Shown in pieces: positions 33,393 to 42,350 of a stretch of DNA of 44,030 nt (positions within the stretch are counted from its first letter, which is position 1; the number at the start of each line of letters is the position of its first letter). The notes beneath the pieces are model-generated. The model worked only from the letters and a program-made list of their open reading frames with translations. It made no database searches and was not told the origin of the DNA. This DNA comes from Acidobacteriota bacterium (GTDB lineage Bacteria; Acidobacteriota; Terriglobia; 2-12-FULL-54-10), in contig SHUM01000026.1 in assembly GCA_009691245.1 (NCBI GenBank), positions 1-44,030 of the forward strand. Direction: 5' to 3'. A program made the position numbers and the translations under genes.

Positions 33393-33890
33393 ATGTTTCG
33401 TAAAGTGTGTTTGGGAGTGGCCTTGATGGTATTCGCCGCCGCTGGCCTGCGTGCGCAGAGCAGTATCGAGTTGAAGCCGACGCAGGGCAGCACCGTAAGC
33501 GGGACGTTGTCAGTAGCGACGATGGGGAAGGGTGTTCACTTCACCGGTACGATCAGTGGGCTCGCGCCGGGAAAGCACGGATTCCACATTCACGAAAAGG
33601 GCGATTGCAGCGCACCGGACGGCACCAGCGCGGGTGGGCATTTCAATCCTGACCAGAAGCCTCACGCAGCTCCGGATGCTGCAGAGCATCATGCGGGCGA
33701 CCTCGGTAATATTGAGGCCGCAGCCGATGGCACGGCGAAGGTCAACATGCACGTGAATGGCTTGACGCTTGGCACGGAAGCGAACTCAGCTAAAGGCAAG
33801 GCCATCATCATCCACGCTGGGCTCGATGATTTCACAACACAGCCAACCGGCAATGCCGGCGCGCGTCAGGCTTGTGGCGTGGTAATGTAA
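33393..33890 (+). CDS. sodC: Cu/Zn superoxide dismutase, secreted form
   Basis: A 165-residue paralog of the upstream sodC. It has a cleavable signal peptide (MFRKVCLGVALMVFAAAGLR, ending near RAQ) instead of a lipobox, so it should be soluble in the periplasm. All ligands are kept: H65, H67, H83, H91, H100, D103 and H141, with R158 and C72/C161. AGGAGG at 33379-33384 gives a strong ribosome-binding site. The tandem arrangement of a tethered and a free enzyme suggests duplication with a change of location. Confidence 0.96.
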   Translation: MFRKVCLGVALMVFAAAGLRAQSSIELKPTQGSTVSGTLSVATMGKGVHFTGTISGLAPGKHGFHIHEKGDCSAPDGTSAGGHFNPDQKPHAAPDAAEHHAGDLGNIEAAADGTAKVNMHVNGLTLGTEANSAKGKAIIIHAGLDDFTTQPTGNAGARQACGVVM

Positions 33891-34463
33891 ATGCCAGGCA
33901 AGAAATTATTGTAATTTCGGTGTTGAACTGTGTTGAACCAGGGGAGCGGATCAGTCTGACCGCTCCCCTATTTTATTTCTGAATCGACAAGTCATTTTTT
34001 AGAAACGTGCACGTAAAATCCAATTGAAGTTACTTCTGCCAACCAGTGTCCTCACATTATCCTGTACTTCTGTGAACTAGCCCATCTTTCGGTGGCGCGC
34101 GGAGTCCGGCACCGCATCCTCCCAATGCTCCAATTGTGTGAACCAAAGGAGTTACCCATCGTGGGTACGATATTGCATAGCTCGGCTCAGATCCGAACTA
34201 ATATTTTCTCAGTTCCCCCGGCAGCATGGGGCCGATTTGAGTAGCCTGCGCCTACGGCCATTAACGCAAAATATTGTGTTCATTTTGCTATATTCCACTT
34301 TATACTGTACCCTCATCGGGAATTTGTGGCTGAAGGCAGACCGCTTAAGCGGCAGTTGGGGCCGTCAATTCATAGCAAGCTATTTAGATTCATTTGATTA
34401 CCGTATATTGTCGTGGCCTGCGAGATGAGGTCAGGATTTCGAGAAACACTTCCGAGGTGAGTC
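33891..34463. other. Gene-poor region before smc
   Basis: About 570 nt. It holds the sodC terminator (33941-33978). A GTG-started open frame of 96 codons (34138-34428) has no domain and an implausible composition, so I do not call it. The part from 34190 to 34400 is AT-rich and probably contains the smc promoter, but no clear -35/-10 pair was found. Confidence 0.5.
33941..33978 (+). terminator. Rho-independent terminator after the second sodC
   Basis: GGGGAGCGG (33941-33949) pairs with CCGCTCCCC (33960-33968), followed by TATTTTATTT. Confidence 0.9.
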
Positions 34464-37400
34464 GTGCTGAAGCTCCAAAAAGTTGAAATGCTAGGGTTTA
34501 AGTCGTTTGCCGACGCCACCCAGATCGAATTTCATGGCGCCGGCGTGGCCGCCGTGGTGGGACCGAACGGCTGCGGGAAAAGCAATATCGCGGATGCCAT
34601 CCACTGGGTGCTGGGCGAGCAATCGGTTAAGACCCTGCGTAGCTCCAAAATGCAGGACGTGCTATTCAGTGGCACCCCGCAGCGTCGCGCAACAGGCCTG
34701 GCGGAGGTCAAGCTGACCTTGGTGGACCCGGAAGCCAGAGCCTTGGCTGAGACTTTGCCGATGATCGCTCCTGCGGCCAGGCAACGATCAGAAGATGCGG
34801 AAACGGCGGAGGAATCTTCGTCCGCCAGCGAGGAAGTGGCCAAACTGAAAACGGATGGAGTCATCTCCGTTGCGCGCAGACTGTTCGCTTCAGGCGAAAG
34901 CGAATACCTGATGAACGATCGCATCTGCCGCCTGCGTGACATTCAGGAACTGTTCCTCGGCACCGGGTTGGGCCCGGACTCCTACGCGATCATCGAGCAG
35001 GGCCGCATCGGACAAATCCTAAGCGCGAAGCCTTACGAACGCCGCGGGCTGATTGAAGAAGCCGCCGGAATCACCAAATTCAAAGCCAAGCGGAAGCTGG
35101 CTTGGGCCAAGCTGGAATCTTCGAAACAGAATCTGGCGCGTGTCAGTGACATTCTCGAAGAAGTCGGCAAGCAAGTGATCTCGTTGCAGCGTCAGGCAGC
35201 GAAGGCTCGCCGGTACAAGGAATTATTCGAGCAGGTACGAGTCCAACTGCGTGGCATTCTGTTCAGCAAGCAGCGCCAGAAAGATGAAGAGGCCAGCGGA
35301 CTGGCCATCGAACTGGGGGCACTGCGGCGCGCGGTCGAGGACCAGGCCGCACAAATAGAGGTCCTGGAGCGCACTCAGCAGGAATCATACGCCACGCTCG
35401 ATCAACGGCAGAGTGAATTGCGCGATGCGACGGAGCAGCGCTCCAGCCTGCAGCTTGCCGCCGAGCGTGCGCGCGGACAGGCAGCCAGTCAGCTTCAACA
35501 GGCGCAATATCTGACCCGCCGCATTGAGGAATCTGCCGCGGAAGACACCCAGTTGCACACACGCTTGGAAGTATTGCAAACAGAGCGGGCGGAGTGTGCC
35601 ACGTTGCTGGCTGGCATTGAGGCCGAGCGCGATTCGTTGCTGGCGCGGTTGCAGGACTGGGAGCGGCGCGCGCGTGAATGCCAGAACGAACTGCAACAGG
35701 GGACGACTCGTCTGGAGCAGATTCGCATCGAGATGTTGAACGCGGTCGGCGAGTGCGCCACGCTGCGCAATCAAGTTTCCCAGATCGAACAATTCCTCGC
35801 GCAGACCAGCCGGCAGACGGCGCACGCGGAAAAACAGGCTGCCGAGCTGGAGTCGTTGCGCGAGGCCGCCGATGGGCGTCGCCGCGACACGGACGAGCGC
35901 GTGGGCCTGCAAAAGCTGGAGCGCGGAAATTTGTCCAGCCGCCAGCGGGAGCTGGAAGGGACACTTCGCGCGCAGCGGGAGCTGGAATCCCAGACACGCG
36001 CGGTACTGGAGCGTTCACGCACGGAGCTGGCCAGCGAGCGGGCCCGGCTCGTTTCACTCAAAGAGATTCTTGACCGGCACTCCTACGCCACGGAAACGGT
36101 CCAGCGCCTGTTCGAGCTAAAGTCGGTGGAGGATGCGGGACGCGGCAAACTGGAGTCATCCGGCGTGCTCGCCGATTTTCTGGAAGTCGAACCGGCATAC
36201 GAACGCGTGGTGGAGGAGTTCCTCCGTGAGGAGCTGGATTACGTTGTCGTCAGTAACTGGGATTCAGCCGAGCGCGGATTGCAGTTGCTCAAAAGCGAAG
36301 TTACCGGTAGAGCGGCGTTCATTCTACACGACCAGCAAATAGACGCCACCGCCGGATTGCAGAGCGCATTAGCTCCCGAGACGCCTGGAATTCTGCGGCC
36401 ACTGGCCAGTTGTGTCCGCTTCCTCAATGGGTTTTCCAGCGCACCAGCCGGATTGCTGCCCAAACTTAACAATTGTTATTTGGTGAGCGATGCCGAAGCG
36501 GGTCGCGCCCTGGCCGCGAAGTATCCCGAGAAGTTTTTTCTGATGGGCGAAGGCATTTGGTTCCAGGGCGCCATGGTGTCCGCCGGCAAGACGGATAGCC
36601 AAGGCCCGCTCGCGCTGAAGCGCGAGATGCGTAGCCTCGAGCGCGAAGTGGAAATGCACGTGCAGACGGAAGCCCAACTCACCGTTTCACTGAAAGAAAC
36701 GACGGAGATCATCGGACACACGCAGATTGATTTGAATGAAGTGGGAATCCGGGAGCGCGAGAGCGAGCGGGTGCTCATGCACGCGGAGCGCGATCTGCGC
36801 GAGGCGGCAGAGGAAGAGGCTCGCGTTGCCGGTCGCAGTGATCTGATCGCGTTGGAACTGGATCGTCTGCGCGCAGAGACTAAAAATGCGCAAGAGCAAT
36901 TGACTCAAGACACGCAAAGCATCGCCGCAAAAGAAAAGGCCCGGTTAGAGCTGGAGGAAGAAAACACCACGATCATGGCCGCGACTACGCAGCTTCGGCA
37001 ACAGGTGGATGAGGCGCGCGCCGTGGAGGGAGATCTGCGGGGGCGTCTGGCTGCGCTCGAGGAGCGTCGTCGAGCCAGCACAAGTTCGGTGTCCCGTTTG
37101 GATCAGACGCTGCGGGAAGTTTCCGAGCGCCGCACCGAAATTAGCCAACAGACCGGGGAGTGGGGTACGCAGCGAGTAAATATCGAGGAAGACAATCGAC
37201 GCCTGGAGGAAGAAATCACCCAGGCCGCCGAGCGGTGTGAAATTCTCTCGCGCCACATCGAAGAGTTGCACACGACCAGCGCTCAGTTGCGTGAGCAGCT
37301 AGCCGCGCTCGACCAGCATTTGCATCAGACGCGACTGGAGTTGGAGATTGTCCGCGAAAAGCGCAGCGGGGCCGAAGTACAGATGGCCCGGCTGCAATCC

Positions 37401-38216
37401 GAGCTCGATCACTTGCGCGAGACCTGCCGTATCGAACTCCAAGTGGAGCTGGAAGTGCTGTTGGCCGAAGCCGCGGCGGAGAATCTTCCACTGCTGCAAG
37501 CCGAGGATCTGTTGGCTGCCGAGGAAAATTGGTTGCAGTTGCGAACCAAGCTCGACAATATAGGCCCCATCAACATGATGGCGCTTGAGGAGTACGAGGA
37601 GTGCAAGACGCGTCATACCTTCCTCGAACAGCAGCGCCAGGATTTGCTCGACTCGATTCGTGACACGACCTTGGCCATTCAGGAGATCGACGAAATATGC
37701 AATCGCCAGTTCACCGAAGCGCTGGGAATTATCGGCGCGCACTTCCAGGAGACATTCACGCAACTGTTCGGCGGCGGCCAGGGCATGCTGCGGTTGATTC
37801 AGACCGAAGACATGAAGGACGCGAGCGAAGCCGGCATTGAGATTGTGGCCCAGCCGCCGGGCAAGCGCTTGCAGAGCGTGCTGCTGCTCTCGGGCGGCGA
37901 GAAGGCGATGACAGCGATGGCACTGCTGCTGGCAATCTTCCGCTACAAGCCAAGTCCATTCTGCGTTCTCGACGAAGTCGACGCGCCGCTGGACGAAGCC
38001 AACATCGGCCGCTTCACGCAGATGGTCCAGCAGATGAGCCACGATACGCAGTTCATCTTGATCACGCACAGCAAGCGAACCATGAGCGTGGCGTCCGTGT
38101 TGTACGGAGTAACGATGCAGGAGCCGGGCGTGTCGAAGATCGTCTCGGTGCGCTTCAATCAGCATGCGCTTCCGGCACCCCCGAGTTCTCGCCTGCTGGC
38201 CGAGGCGGTAGCGTAA
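34464..38216 (+). CDS. smc: Chromosome segregation protein SMC
   Basis: A 1250-residue SMC ATPase. The N-terminal head has Walker A GPNGCGKS (33-40) and the Q-loop region (SGTPQRR). Long coiled coils flank the hinge (about 555-700, LADFLEVEPAYERVVEEFLR). The C-terminal head carries the signature LLLSGGEKAM (about 1140) and Walker B FCVLDEVDAPLD. SMC forms the condensin ring with ScpAB and is loaded at ParB-parS sites, which occur 5.5 kb upstream. The start is a GTG at 34464 with GAGGTGA at 34454-34460. An insertion of about 40 residues, rich in Ala, Ser and Glu (about 91-130), sits in the N-terminal head before VARRLFASGESEYLMN; I consider it unusual. Confidence 0.97.
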   Translation: MLKLQKVEMLGFKSFADATQIEFHGAGVAAVVGPNGCGKSNIADAIHWVLGEQSVKTLRSSKMQDVLFSGTPQRRATGLAEVKLTLVDPEARALAETLPMIAPAARQRSEDAETAEESSSASEEVAKLKTDGVISVARRLFASGESEYLMNDRICRLRDIQELFLGTGLGPDSYAIIEQGRIGQILSAKPYERRGLIEEAAGITKFKAKRKLAWAKLESSKQNLARVSDILEEVGKQVISLQRQAAKARRYKELFEQVRVQLRGILFSKQRQKDEEASGLAIELGALRRAVEDQAAQIEVLERTQQESYATLDQRQSELRDATEQRSSLQLAAERARGQAASQLQQAQYLTRRIEESAAEDTQLHTRLEVLQTERAECATLLAGIEAERDSLLARLQDWERRARECQNELQQGTTRLEQIRIEMLNAVGECATLRNQVSQIEQFLAQTSRQTAHAEKQAAELESLREAADGRRRDTDERVGLQKLERGNLSSRQRELEGTLRAQRELESQTRAVLERSRTELASERARLVSLKEILDRHSYATETVQRLFELKSVEDAGRGKLESSGVLADFLEVEPAYERVVEEFLREELDYVVVSNWDSAERGLQLLKSEVTGRAAFILHDQQIDATAGLQSALAPETPGILRPLASCVRFLNGFSSAPAGLLPKLNNCYLVSDAEAGRALAAKYPEKFFLMGEGIWFQGAMVSAGKTDSQGPLALKREMRSLEREVEMHVQTEAQLTVSLKETTEIIGHTQIDLNEVGIRERESERVLMHAERDLREAAEEEARVAGRSDLIALELDRLRAETKNAQEQLTQDTQSIAAKEKARLELEEENTTIMAATTQLRQQVDEARAVEGDLRGRLAALEERRRASTSSVSRLDQTLREVSERRTEISQQTGEWGTQRVNIEEDNRRLEEEITQAAERCEILSRHIEELHTTSAQLREQLAALDQHLHQTRLELEIVREKRSGAEVQMARLQSELDHLRETCRIELQVELEVLLAEAAAENLPLLQAEDLLAAEENWLQLRTKLDNIGPINMMALEEYEECKTRHTFLEQQRQDLLDSIRDTTLAIQEIDEICNRQFTEALGIIGAHFQETFTQLFGGGQGMLRLIQTEDMKDASEAGIEIVAQPPGKRLQSVLLLSGGEKAMTAMALLLAIFRYKPSPFCVLDEVDAPLDEANIGRFTQMVQQMSHDTQFILITHSKRTMSVASVLYGVTMQEPGVSKIVSVRFNQHALPAPPSSRLLAEAVA

Positions 38217-38227
38217 TTCGTGCAAAC

Positions 38228-38791
38228 CTAGGACGGCCTGCTTAGTTTCTTCAAAGCAGAGACCAGGTTCGAGCGCGTGAAGACGCGCCGTTCTTCGAGT
38301 TGCTCGATGAGGCCGCACCAAAGCGCCGCGGTTAGCGTATGTCCCTTGGGCGTGTCTTCCGCCTGTACCAGTTGATCGAGAAGATCGCGCGGGTTCGCGG
38401 CGGCAGAATTCTCAAAGCCTCGCGTTGGTGTCCCCTGAATATCCTTAGCGGATGCCGCGCCCTGTTGATGGTCCGAAAAATCACAACCCCAGAAATCAAT
38501 TGATTCGACGAACTCAATTCCCGTCTCGTGATACCCAGGGTGCGAGTCTGAGGGTATGTGCCAGGCGATGCGAAACGGCGCTTGACGGCATGAGCTAAGA
38601 TTCATCACGTTACCCTGCGAGCTTCCGTCAAGAGGCCGGCGGCTGCGAAGTTGCGCGCCATGGCGGGAAATATGAACAGTAGACACAATCTCTTTTGCAG
38701 CCGTCCCTCCAGCATGATCCTCCACAACCAGCATGAGACTGTGCCGAGCCGGAATACGTTCGCTACGCCTGTTCTTATTGGATGCTTTCAT
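38228..38791 (-). CDS. PilZ-domain-like protein
   Basis: A 187-residue protein. The N-terminal RRSERIPARHSLMLVVED, the DGSSQGNVMNLSS block and the FVES segment after GIEF resemble PilZ domains, which bind cyclic di-GMP with an RxxxR motif and a D/NxSxxG motif. Here RRSER-IPAR could be the first motif; the second, usually near strand two, reads VHISRHGAQL. A C-terminal helical region of about 70 residues (NPRDLLDQLVQAEDTPKGHT) follows. It overlaps the upstream gene by 4 nt (ATGA), so the two are translationally coupled. Confidence 0.7.
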   Translation of the reverse strand: MKASNKNRRSERIPARHSLMLVVEDHAGGTAAKEIVSTVHISRHGAQLRSRRPLDGSSQGNVMNLSSCRQAPFRIAWHIPSDSHPGYHETGIEFVESIDFWGCDFSDHQQGAASAKDIQGTPTRGFENSAAANPRDLLDQLVQAEDTPKGHTLTAALWCGLIEQLEERRVFTRSNLVSALKKLSRPS

Positions 38792-39414
38792 ATCACCTGC
38801 TTAAGTTTTTCAAAATCCATTTCGGGTTTAGGTGTAAAGCTTTCGTGCCCGTTGCCAGAATTCCGTTGCGCGGCTTGCAAAGCCAGATTGCACTTGGCAA
38901 AGCCTTTTTCTTCCAGCACAAGAAAAGTTGCCGCAATGGCAGCCAATATCGCAGGGTGCCGATCGTGAAGGCGTGCCTGGGCGAAAGCCGTGGCAAAGGG
39001 AATGCCGATACTCGCCTCCAATGCAGATCCCAGACCAGAAGCAGCCGCCATGATGTCATCGACCAACAAAGGGGCATCCGCGAGGCAGGGTGCGGAAGCC
39101 GCATCCTCAAGCAGGAGGGGAGTTGGCGAATCGATGAAACGGAGATCCACTTCAAAACACGATGCATGCCGCTTGCTGCGAGTAATGCCGACCACGCGGC
39201 ACCGGACAATGCCATCCCCCAAAGGGGCGGCGATAACGAGCTGAATCCCGCGCTCAAAAGGGTTCACGGAAATTGCCCGCAGCATGCGATCCGTGCAGGT
39301 AACGGCGCGGGCGTAGTAATTGAGCGTAATGCCATTGCTAAAACGGCAACTCATCCGGATGGGCACCGGAGAGGTTCGGAAATCCCGAGCAAAATCAGCA
39401 GCTAATTTTTTCAT
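38788..39414 (-). CDS. PilZ-like regulatory protein, coupled to the next gene
   Basis: A 208-residue cytosolic protein starting at the ATG at 39414. The N-terminal half alternates strands (MSCRFSNGITLNYYARAVTC, AISVNPFERGIQLVIAAPLG, GIVRCRVVGITRSKRHASCF, EVDLRFID) in the way of a PilZ-type six-strand barrel, but the cyclic-di-GMP-binding arginines are not clear, so ligand binding is uncertain. The C-terminal half is helical. It shares a 4-nt overlap with the PilZ-like gene downstream, pointing to a joint function, perhaps in motility or pili. Confidence 0.55.
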   Translation of the reverse strand: MKKLAADFARDFRTSPVPIRMSCRFSNGITLNYYARAVTCTDRMLRAISVNPFERGIQLVIAAPLGDGIVRCRVVGITRSKRHASCFEVDLRFIDSPTPLLLEDAASAPCLADAPLLVDDIMAAASGLGSALEASIGIPFATAFAQARLHDRHPAILAAIAATFLVLEEKGFAKCNLALQAAQRNSGNGHESFTPKPEMDFEKLKQVI

Positions 39415-39557
39415 CAACCTAATTCCTGATCGTTTTCCTCTGCGCTGGGCGCAATGGGAATGAATCGAGAATAAGGGACAGCCGGAAATGCGCCAAGTAG
39501 AAAGAGCAGTTCAGTTACAAGTCGGGTACAGGTGGAGGTGTATTTCTTCGGCAGGGT

Positions 39558-39947
39558 CTAAAATTCAACGGTCTGCATGGTCTGATCGATGGATATGGTC
39601 GGCATGCCCGAGGTGGGCCCAGCGTAGGTGGCTGTTATGGTGAAGGTCTGATCGGAGAATTCAGCGGTGTAGCTGTAGCCTGCGCGGCCGCGTGTGGGGT
39701 CGATGACCAAGTCGCCAATCGACTGCAACTCCTCCAGGGAGGTGTAGTGTGCGTTGCTAGCCCAGTATGAGCGTTCGGCTTGCGCCATGCGCAATAGATC
39801 ATTCTTCACGCCGGTGATGTCGATTGCCGCCCGTGGATTCCCCGTTCCCTGCGTAATATCGCCCGGACCAGTAAGCTGGGAGCGATAGATGTACATGCCG
39901 ATGGCCAATACGATCAGCAACCCCGCCATTCCGAAAGCTCCACGCAT
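39558..39947 (-). CDS. Pilin-like or pseudopilin-like membrane-anchored protein
   Basis: A 129-residue protein with a single N-terminal helix (MRGAFGMAGLLIVLAIGMYI) and a soluble part. The segment LLRMAQAERSYWASNAHYTS followed by LEELQSIG resembles the conserved alpha-helix and YxSLxxL stretch of type IV pilin C-terminal domains. A prepilin-peptidase site of the GFTLIE type is absent, so it may be a non-processed relative. GGGAGG at 39954-39959 precedes the ATG at 39947 by 6 nt; the in-frame ATG at 39974 would add nine residues. Confidence 0.6.
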   Translation of the reverse strand: MRGAFGMAGLLIVLAIGMYIYRSQLTGPGDITQGTGNPRAAIDITGVKNDLLRMAQAERSYWASNAHYTSLEELQSIGDLVIDPTRGRAGYSYTAEFSDQTFTITATYAGPTSGMPTISIDQTMQTVEF

Positions 39948-40001
39948 CGCTAACCTCCCTGCGGGGAAAATCATCCCGTGCCAAACTCAAGCCGCCAGCT
40001 G

Positions 40002-40604
40002 TTAGTGCAGTTTCCAGTGATGCAACAGCTTCCGGCAGGTGACGAAACGGCCAAGATGAAACAGTCCAGCTTCAGTGCTGGTGAATTCCAGAATTACATC
40101 GGGCACAGGCGGATGGCCATTGCCCAGGGTTATGTGAGGAACGAAATGTTTGTAGCTGGACCGCCTTCGGAATCGCGTCACCCATTCCGCATCCTGGGAA
40201 CGGGCAGGCTCGCCATCAGAGAAAAATGATTCCATACCCCCCAAGTCTTCCGAGAGGCTCTTAATCTCGTCCATCATCTGCGCATGCAGGCGAAATAGTT
40301 CAGGCGTCCGGGCGATCCGCAGAGAGGTCATCGCGCCGTGACCGGAAATTCTGGTAACAGCCAGTGTCAGGCGCTCGGTTTCCCGAAGCGTCTTATCCAG
40401 CCGCTCAATAAGCGCAAGCAAACTGGATCGCCGCACAAATAATTGCGCGAGGTTCAGGTGAGGAACCGTCGAGGGACCAAACAGGAAGCCATCCGGCTGC
40501 TCAGCGTGAAGCAAGGAGTTGAGATGGCAAACACGCTCCTGTACCTCTTCCGGAAGAAGCAGCGCCACGCCCACTGCGATGATTTCCTGATCGCTGCATA
40601 CCAT
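40002..40604 (-). CDS. 2H phosphoesterase, 2'-5' RNA ligase-like
   Basis: A 200-residue member of the 2H phosphodiesterase fold. The second catalytic motif is clear (FVPHITLGNG, H157-T159). The first, PHLNLAQ (H49-N51), has Asn where Ser or Thr is usual. Such enzymes hydrolyse 2',3'- or 2',5'-phosphodiesters, or ligate RNA. The start at 40604 is favoured because a TATAAT (reverse strand, 40615-40620) lies only about 10 nt upstream, giving a very short leader. An ATG at 40628 lies upstream of that element. Confidence 0.75.
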   Translation of the reverse strand: MVCSDQEIIAVGVALLLPEEVQERVCHLNSLLHAEQPDGFLFGPSTVPHLNLAQLFVRRSSLLALIERLDKTLRETERLTLAVTRISGHGAMTSLRIARTPELFRLHAQMMDEIKSLSEDLGGMESFFSDGEPARSQDAEWVTRFRRRSSYKHFVPHITLGNGHPPVPDVILEFTSTEAGLFHLGRFVTCRKLLHHWKLH

Positions 40605-40812
40605 ACCCTTTAAGATTATAGGGCACATGAACCACGTGATGAAGCATCGGAGAGGTGACTAGTCTGCGTCAGAACATAACAGGCGGGAACCGAGCAATTC
40701 ATTGCGACCAAGATTTCCCGAGAGGCCGTTTTCGAGGAAAGGAGAATATCGAACGCAACCCTCGAGAAATTCAGGCAAGCCATCTTTTTACATTAAACAA
40801 CTATTCGGTCGC

Positions 40813-40818
40813 TATAAT
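40813..40818 (+). promoter_or_regulatory. -10 element before the O-antigen ligase
   Basis: TATAAT lies 56 nt before the ATG at 40875. TTTACA is the best -35 candidate but sits about 20 nt upstream, which is too far for a standard spacer, so the promoter is only a candidate. Confidence 0.45.
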
Positions 40819-40874
40819 TGTGCTTTAGCTAGTGGCCGTGATGAGCTACAAGAGAGCGTTGGAGATTGCGACTA

Positions 40875-42326
40875 ATGCGAATGCGTTTCTCCGATCCGGA
40901 GCATCAGGCGGCAAGAGTGGCAGGCATCGTGCTGGCAATTGCGGCAGCCTATTCAGTCCTGAGTTTCGGTGGAGCCGACGATGTATTTTTTGCGGGGACG
41001 CAAATCACGATCGCGCTATTAGGGTTGGTGCTGTTTTGGCAATTCGGACTCCCGCCGCTTTCGTTGACCACCCAATGCATTCTTGGGATTCTTGCCGTAT
41101 TTCCGCTGGTACAAATGCTTCCGATCCCCAGTGCCCTGGTAAAGACACTCTCTCCGCAGAGAGTTCGATTGGCAGAAAGCTTGAAAGTTCTTGACCTCGT
41201 TCCGAATGAACTGATATCTCTGACAATCGATCCACACGGAACAACAGGCGCCTTTTTGCGGCTGGTCTGCTACCTCCTGGTGTTTCTTATAGCAATCCGC
41301 ATCTACAACCTCGGTGAAGGGCATTCGACGCTGGCGAAGTTACTCATCGGACTTGGAATCTTTGAAGCATCGTATGGAATCGTTCAGTATCTTACGGGTT
41401 TGCCGTACATTTTTTTCTACCAGAAAAAGACGCATGAGCTGTTGGCAACTGGAACTTACATTAACCGAAACCATTATGCCGGGCTGCTGGAAATGACGCT
41501 GCCCTTTCTTCTGGCAGGCATTCTTTTCGAGAGGCGGAGTGACACCTCTAATCGATTGTCATCGTGGCGCGGAATCATTGTCTCGCCACATCTCTCGCGG
41601 GGTTTGCGAAACGGAGTCTTTTTCGCTCTCATATTCACCGGTCTGATTTTCTCGCTTTCGCGTGGCGGGATCACGGCGGCCTTGGCTGGTGTATTGGTTA
41701 CTGCGGCGATTGCGGCTTTCCAAGGGAAGCGGTCAGTAACAGGAATCCTTTTTGCGACTCTAACCATTGCTGTTTTATACACGGCATGGATTGGGGTCGG
41801 CCCAGTGTATGAACGCTTTCGAGTACTAGGCAACCAAAATTTCCTGGAGCAAGACCGATTACCGATCTGGCGCGATACTCTTGCATTGATACGCGACTTC
41901 CCGATCACTGGAACAGGATTAGGATCCTATGAGGAGGCGAGCCTGCATTATCAGTCTCAAATGCTGCGTCTGCGCTACTCCCACGCTCACAATGACTATC
42001 TCGAAATTGCCGGAGATGTAGGAATTCCAATGGCGGCCCTATTTTGGGGCAGTCTCCTGGTATTATTTGTGAACCTTGTTCGGAGTGTGGGTCGCCTCCC
42101 GCACGCAAGAGATAATATTCTGGCAACAGGATGCGCCGGGGCCATGGTCAGCATCTTTGTGCATTCACTCACGGACTTCAATCTGCAGATACCCGCCAAT
42201 GCATTGATTTTCGCGTGGATCGCGGGAACCGCTGTAGCGCTCATCCAACAAAGATTACCAGAGGCATCGGGTCGCGACGTCAGTGTAGCGATCAAGCAAC
42301 ATAGTGTAACGCTTGTTCGTGATTAG
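40875..42326 (+). CDS. O-antigen ligase / Wzy polymerase family protein
   Basis: A 483-residue polytopic protein with about 11 membrane helices and one large loop. Family marks are ATGTYINRNHYAGLLEM, FSLSRGGI, RLPIWRDTLALIRDFPITGT and RYSHAHNDYLEIAGDVGIPM. It would attach polysaccharide to a lipid or protein acceptor, or polymerise repeat units, at the outer face of the inner membrane. The ATG at 40875 has GGAG at 40861-40864 ten nt upstream; a TTG at 40866 is too close to it. It converges with the TPR gene 24 nt away. No other polysaccharide genes are seen beside it in the window. Confidence 0.9.
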   Translation: MRMRFSDPEHQAARVAGIVLAIAAAYSVLSFGGADDVFFAGTQITIALLGLVLFWQFGLPPLSLTTQCILGILAVFPLVQMLPIPSALVKTLSPQRVRLAESLKVLDLVPNELISLTIDPHGTTGAFLRLVCYLLVFLIAIRIYNLGEGHSTLAKLLIGLGIFEASYGIVQYLTGLPYIFFYQKKTHELLATGTYINRNHYAGLLEMTLPFLLAGILFERRSDTSNRLSSWRGIIVSPHLSRGLRNGVFFALIFTGLIFSLSRGGITAALAGVLVTAAIAAFQGKRSVTGILFATLTIAVLYTAWIGVGPVYERFRVLGNQNFLEQDRLPIWRDTLALIRDFPITGTGLGSYEEASLHYQSQMLRLRYSHAHNDYLEIAGDVGIPMAALFWGSLLVLFVNLVRSVGRLPHARDNILATGCAGAMVSIFVHSLTDFNLQIPANALIFAWIAGTAVALIQQRLPEASGRDVSVAIKQHSVTLVRD

Positions 42327-42350
42327 GTTTGGCAGTTCCTCACCCGGAGA

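Noticed and set aside
34138-34428. 96-codon frame starting with GTG before smc
   Set aside because: No domain and odd composition; it lies in a terminator- and promoter-like gap.
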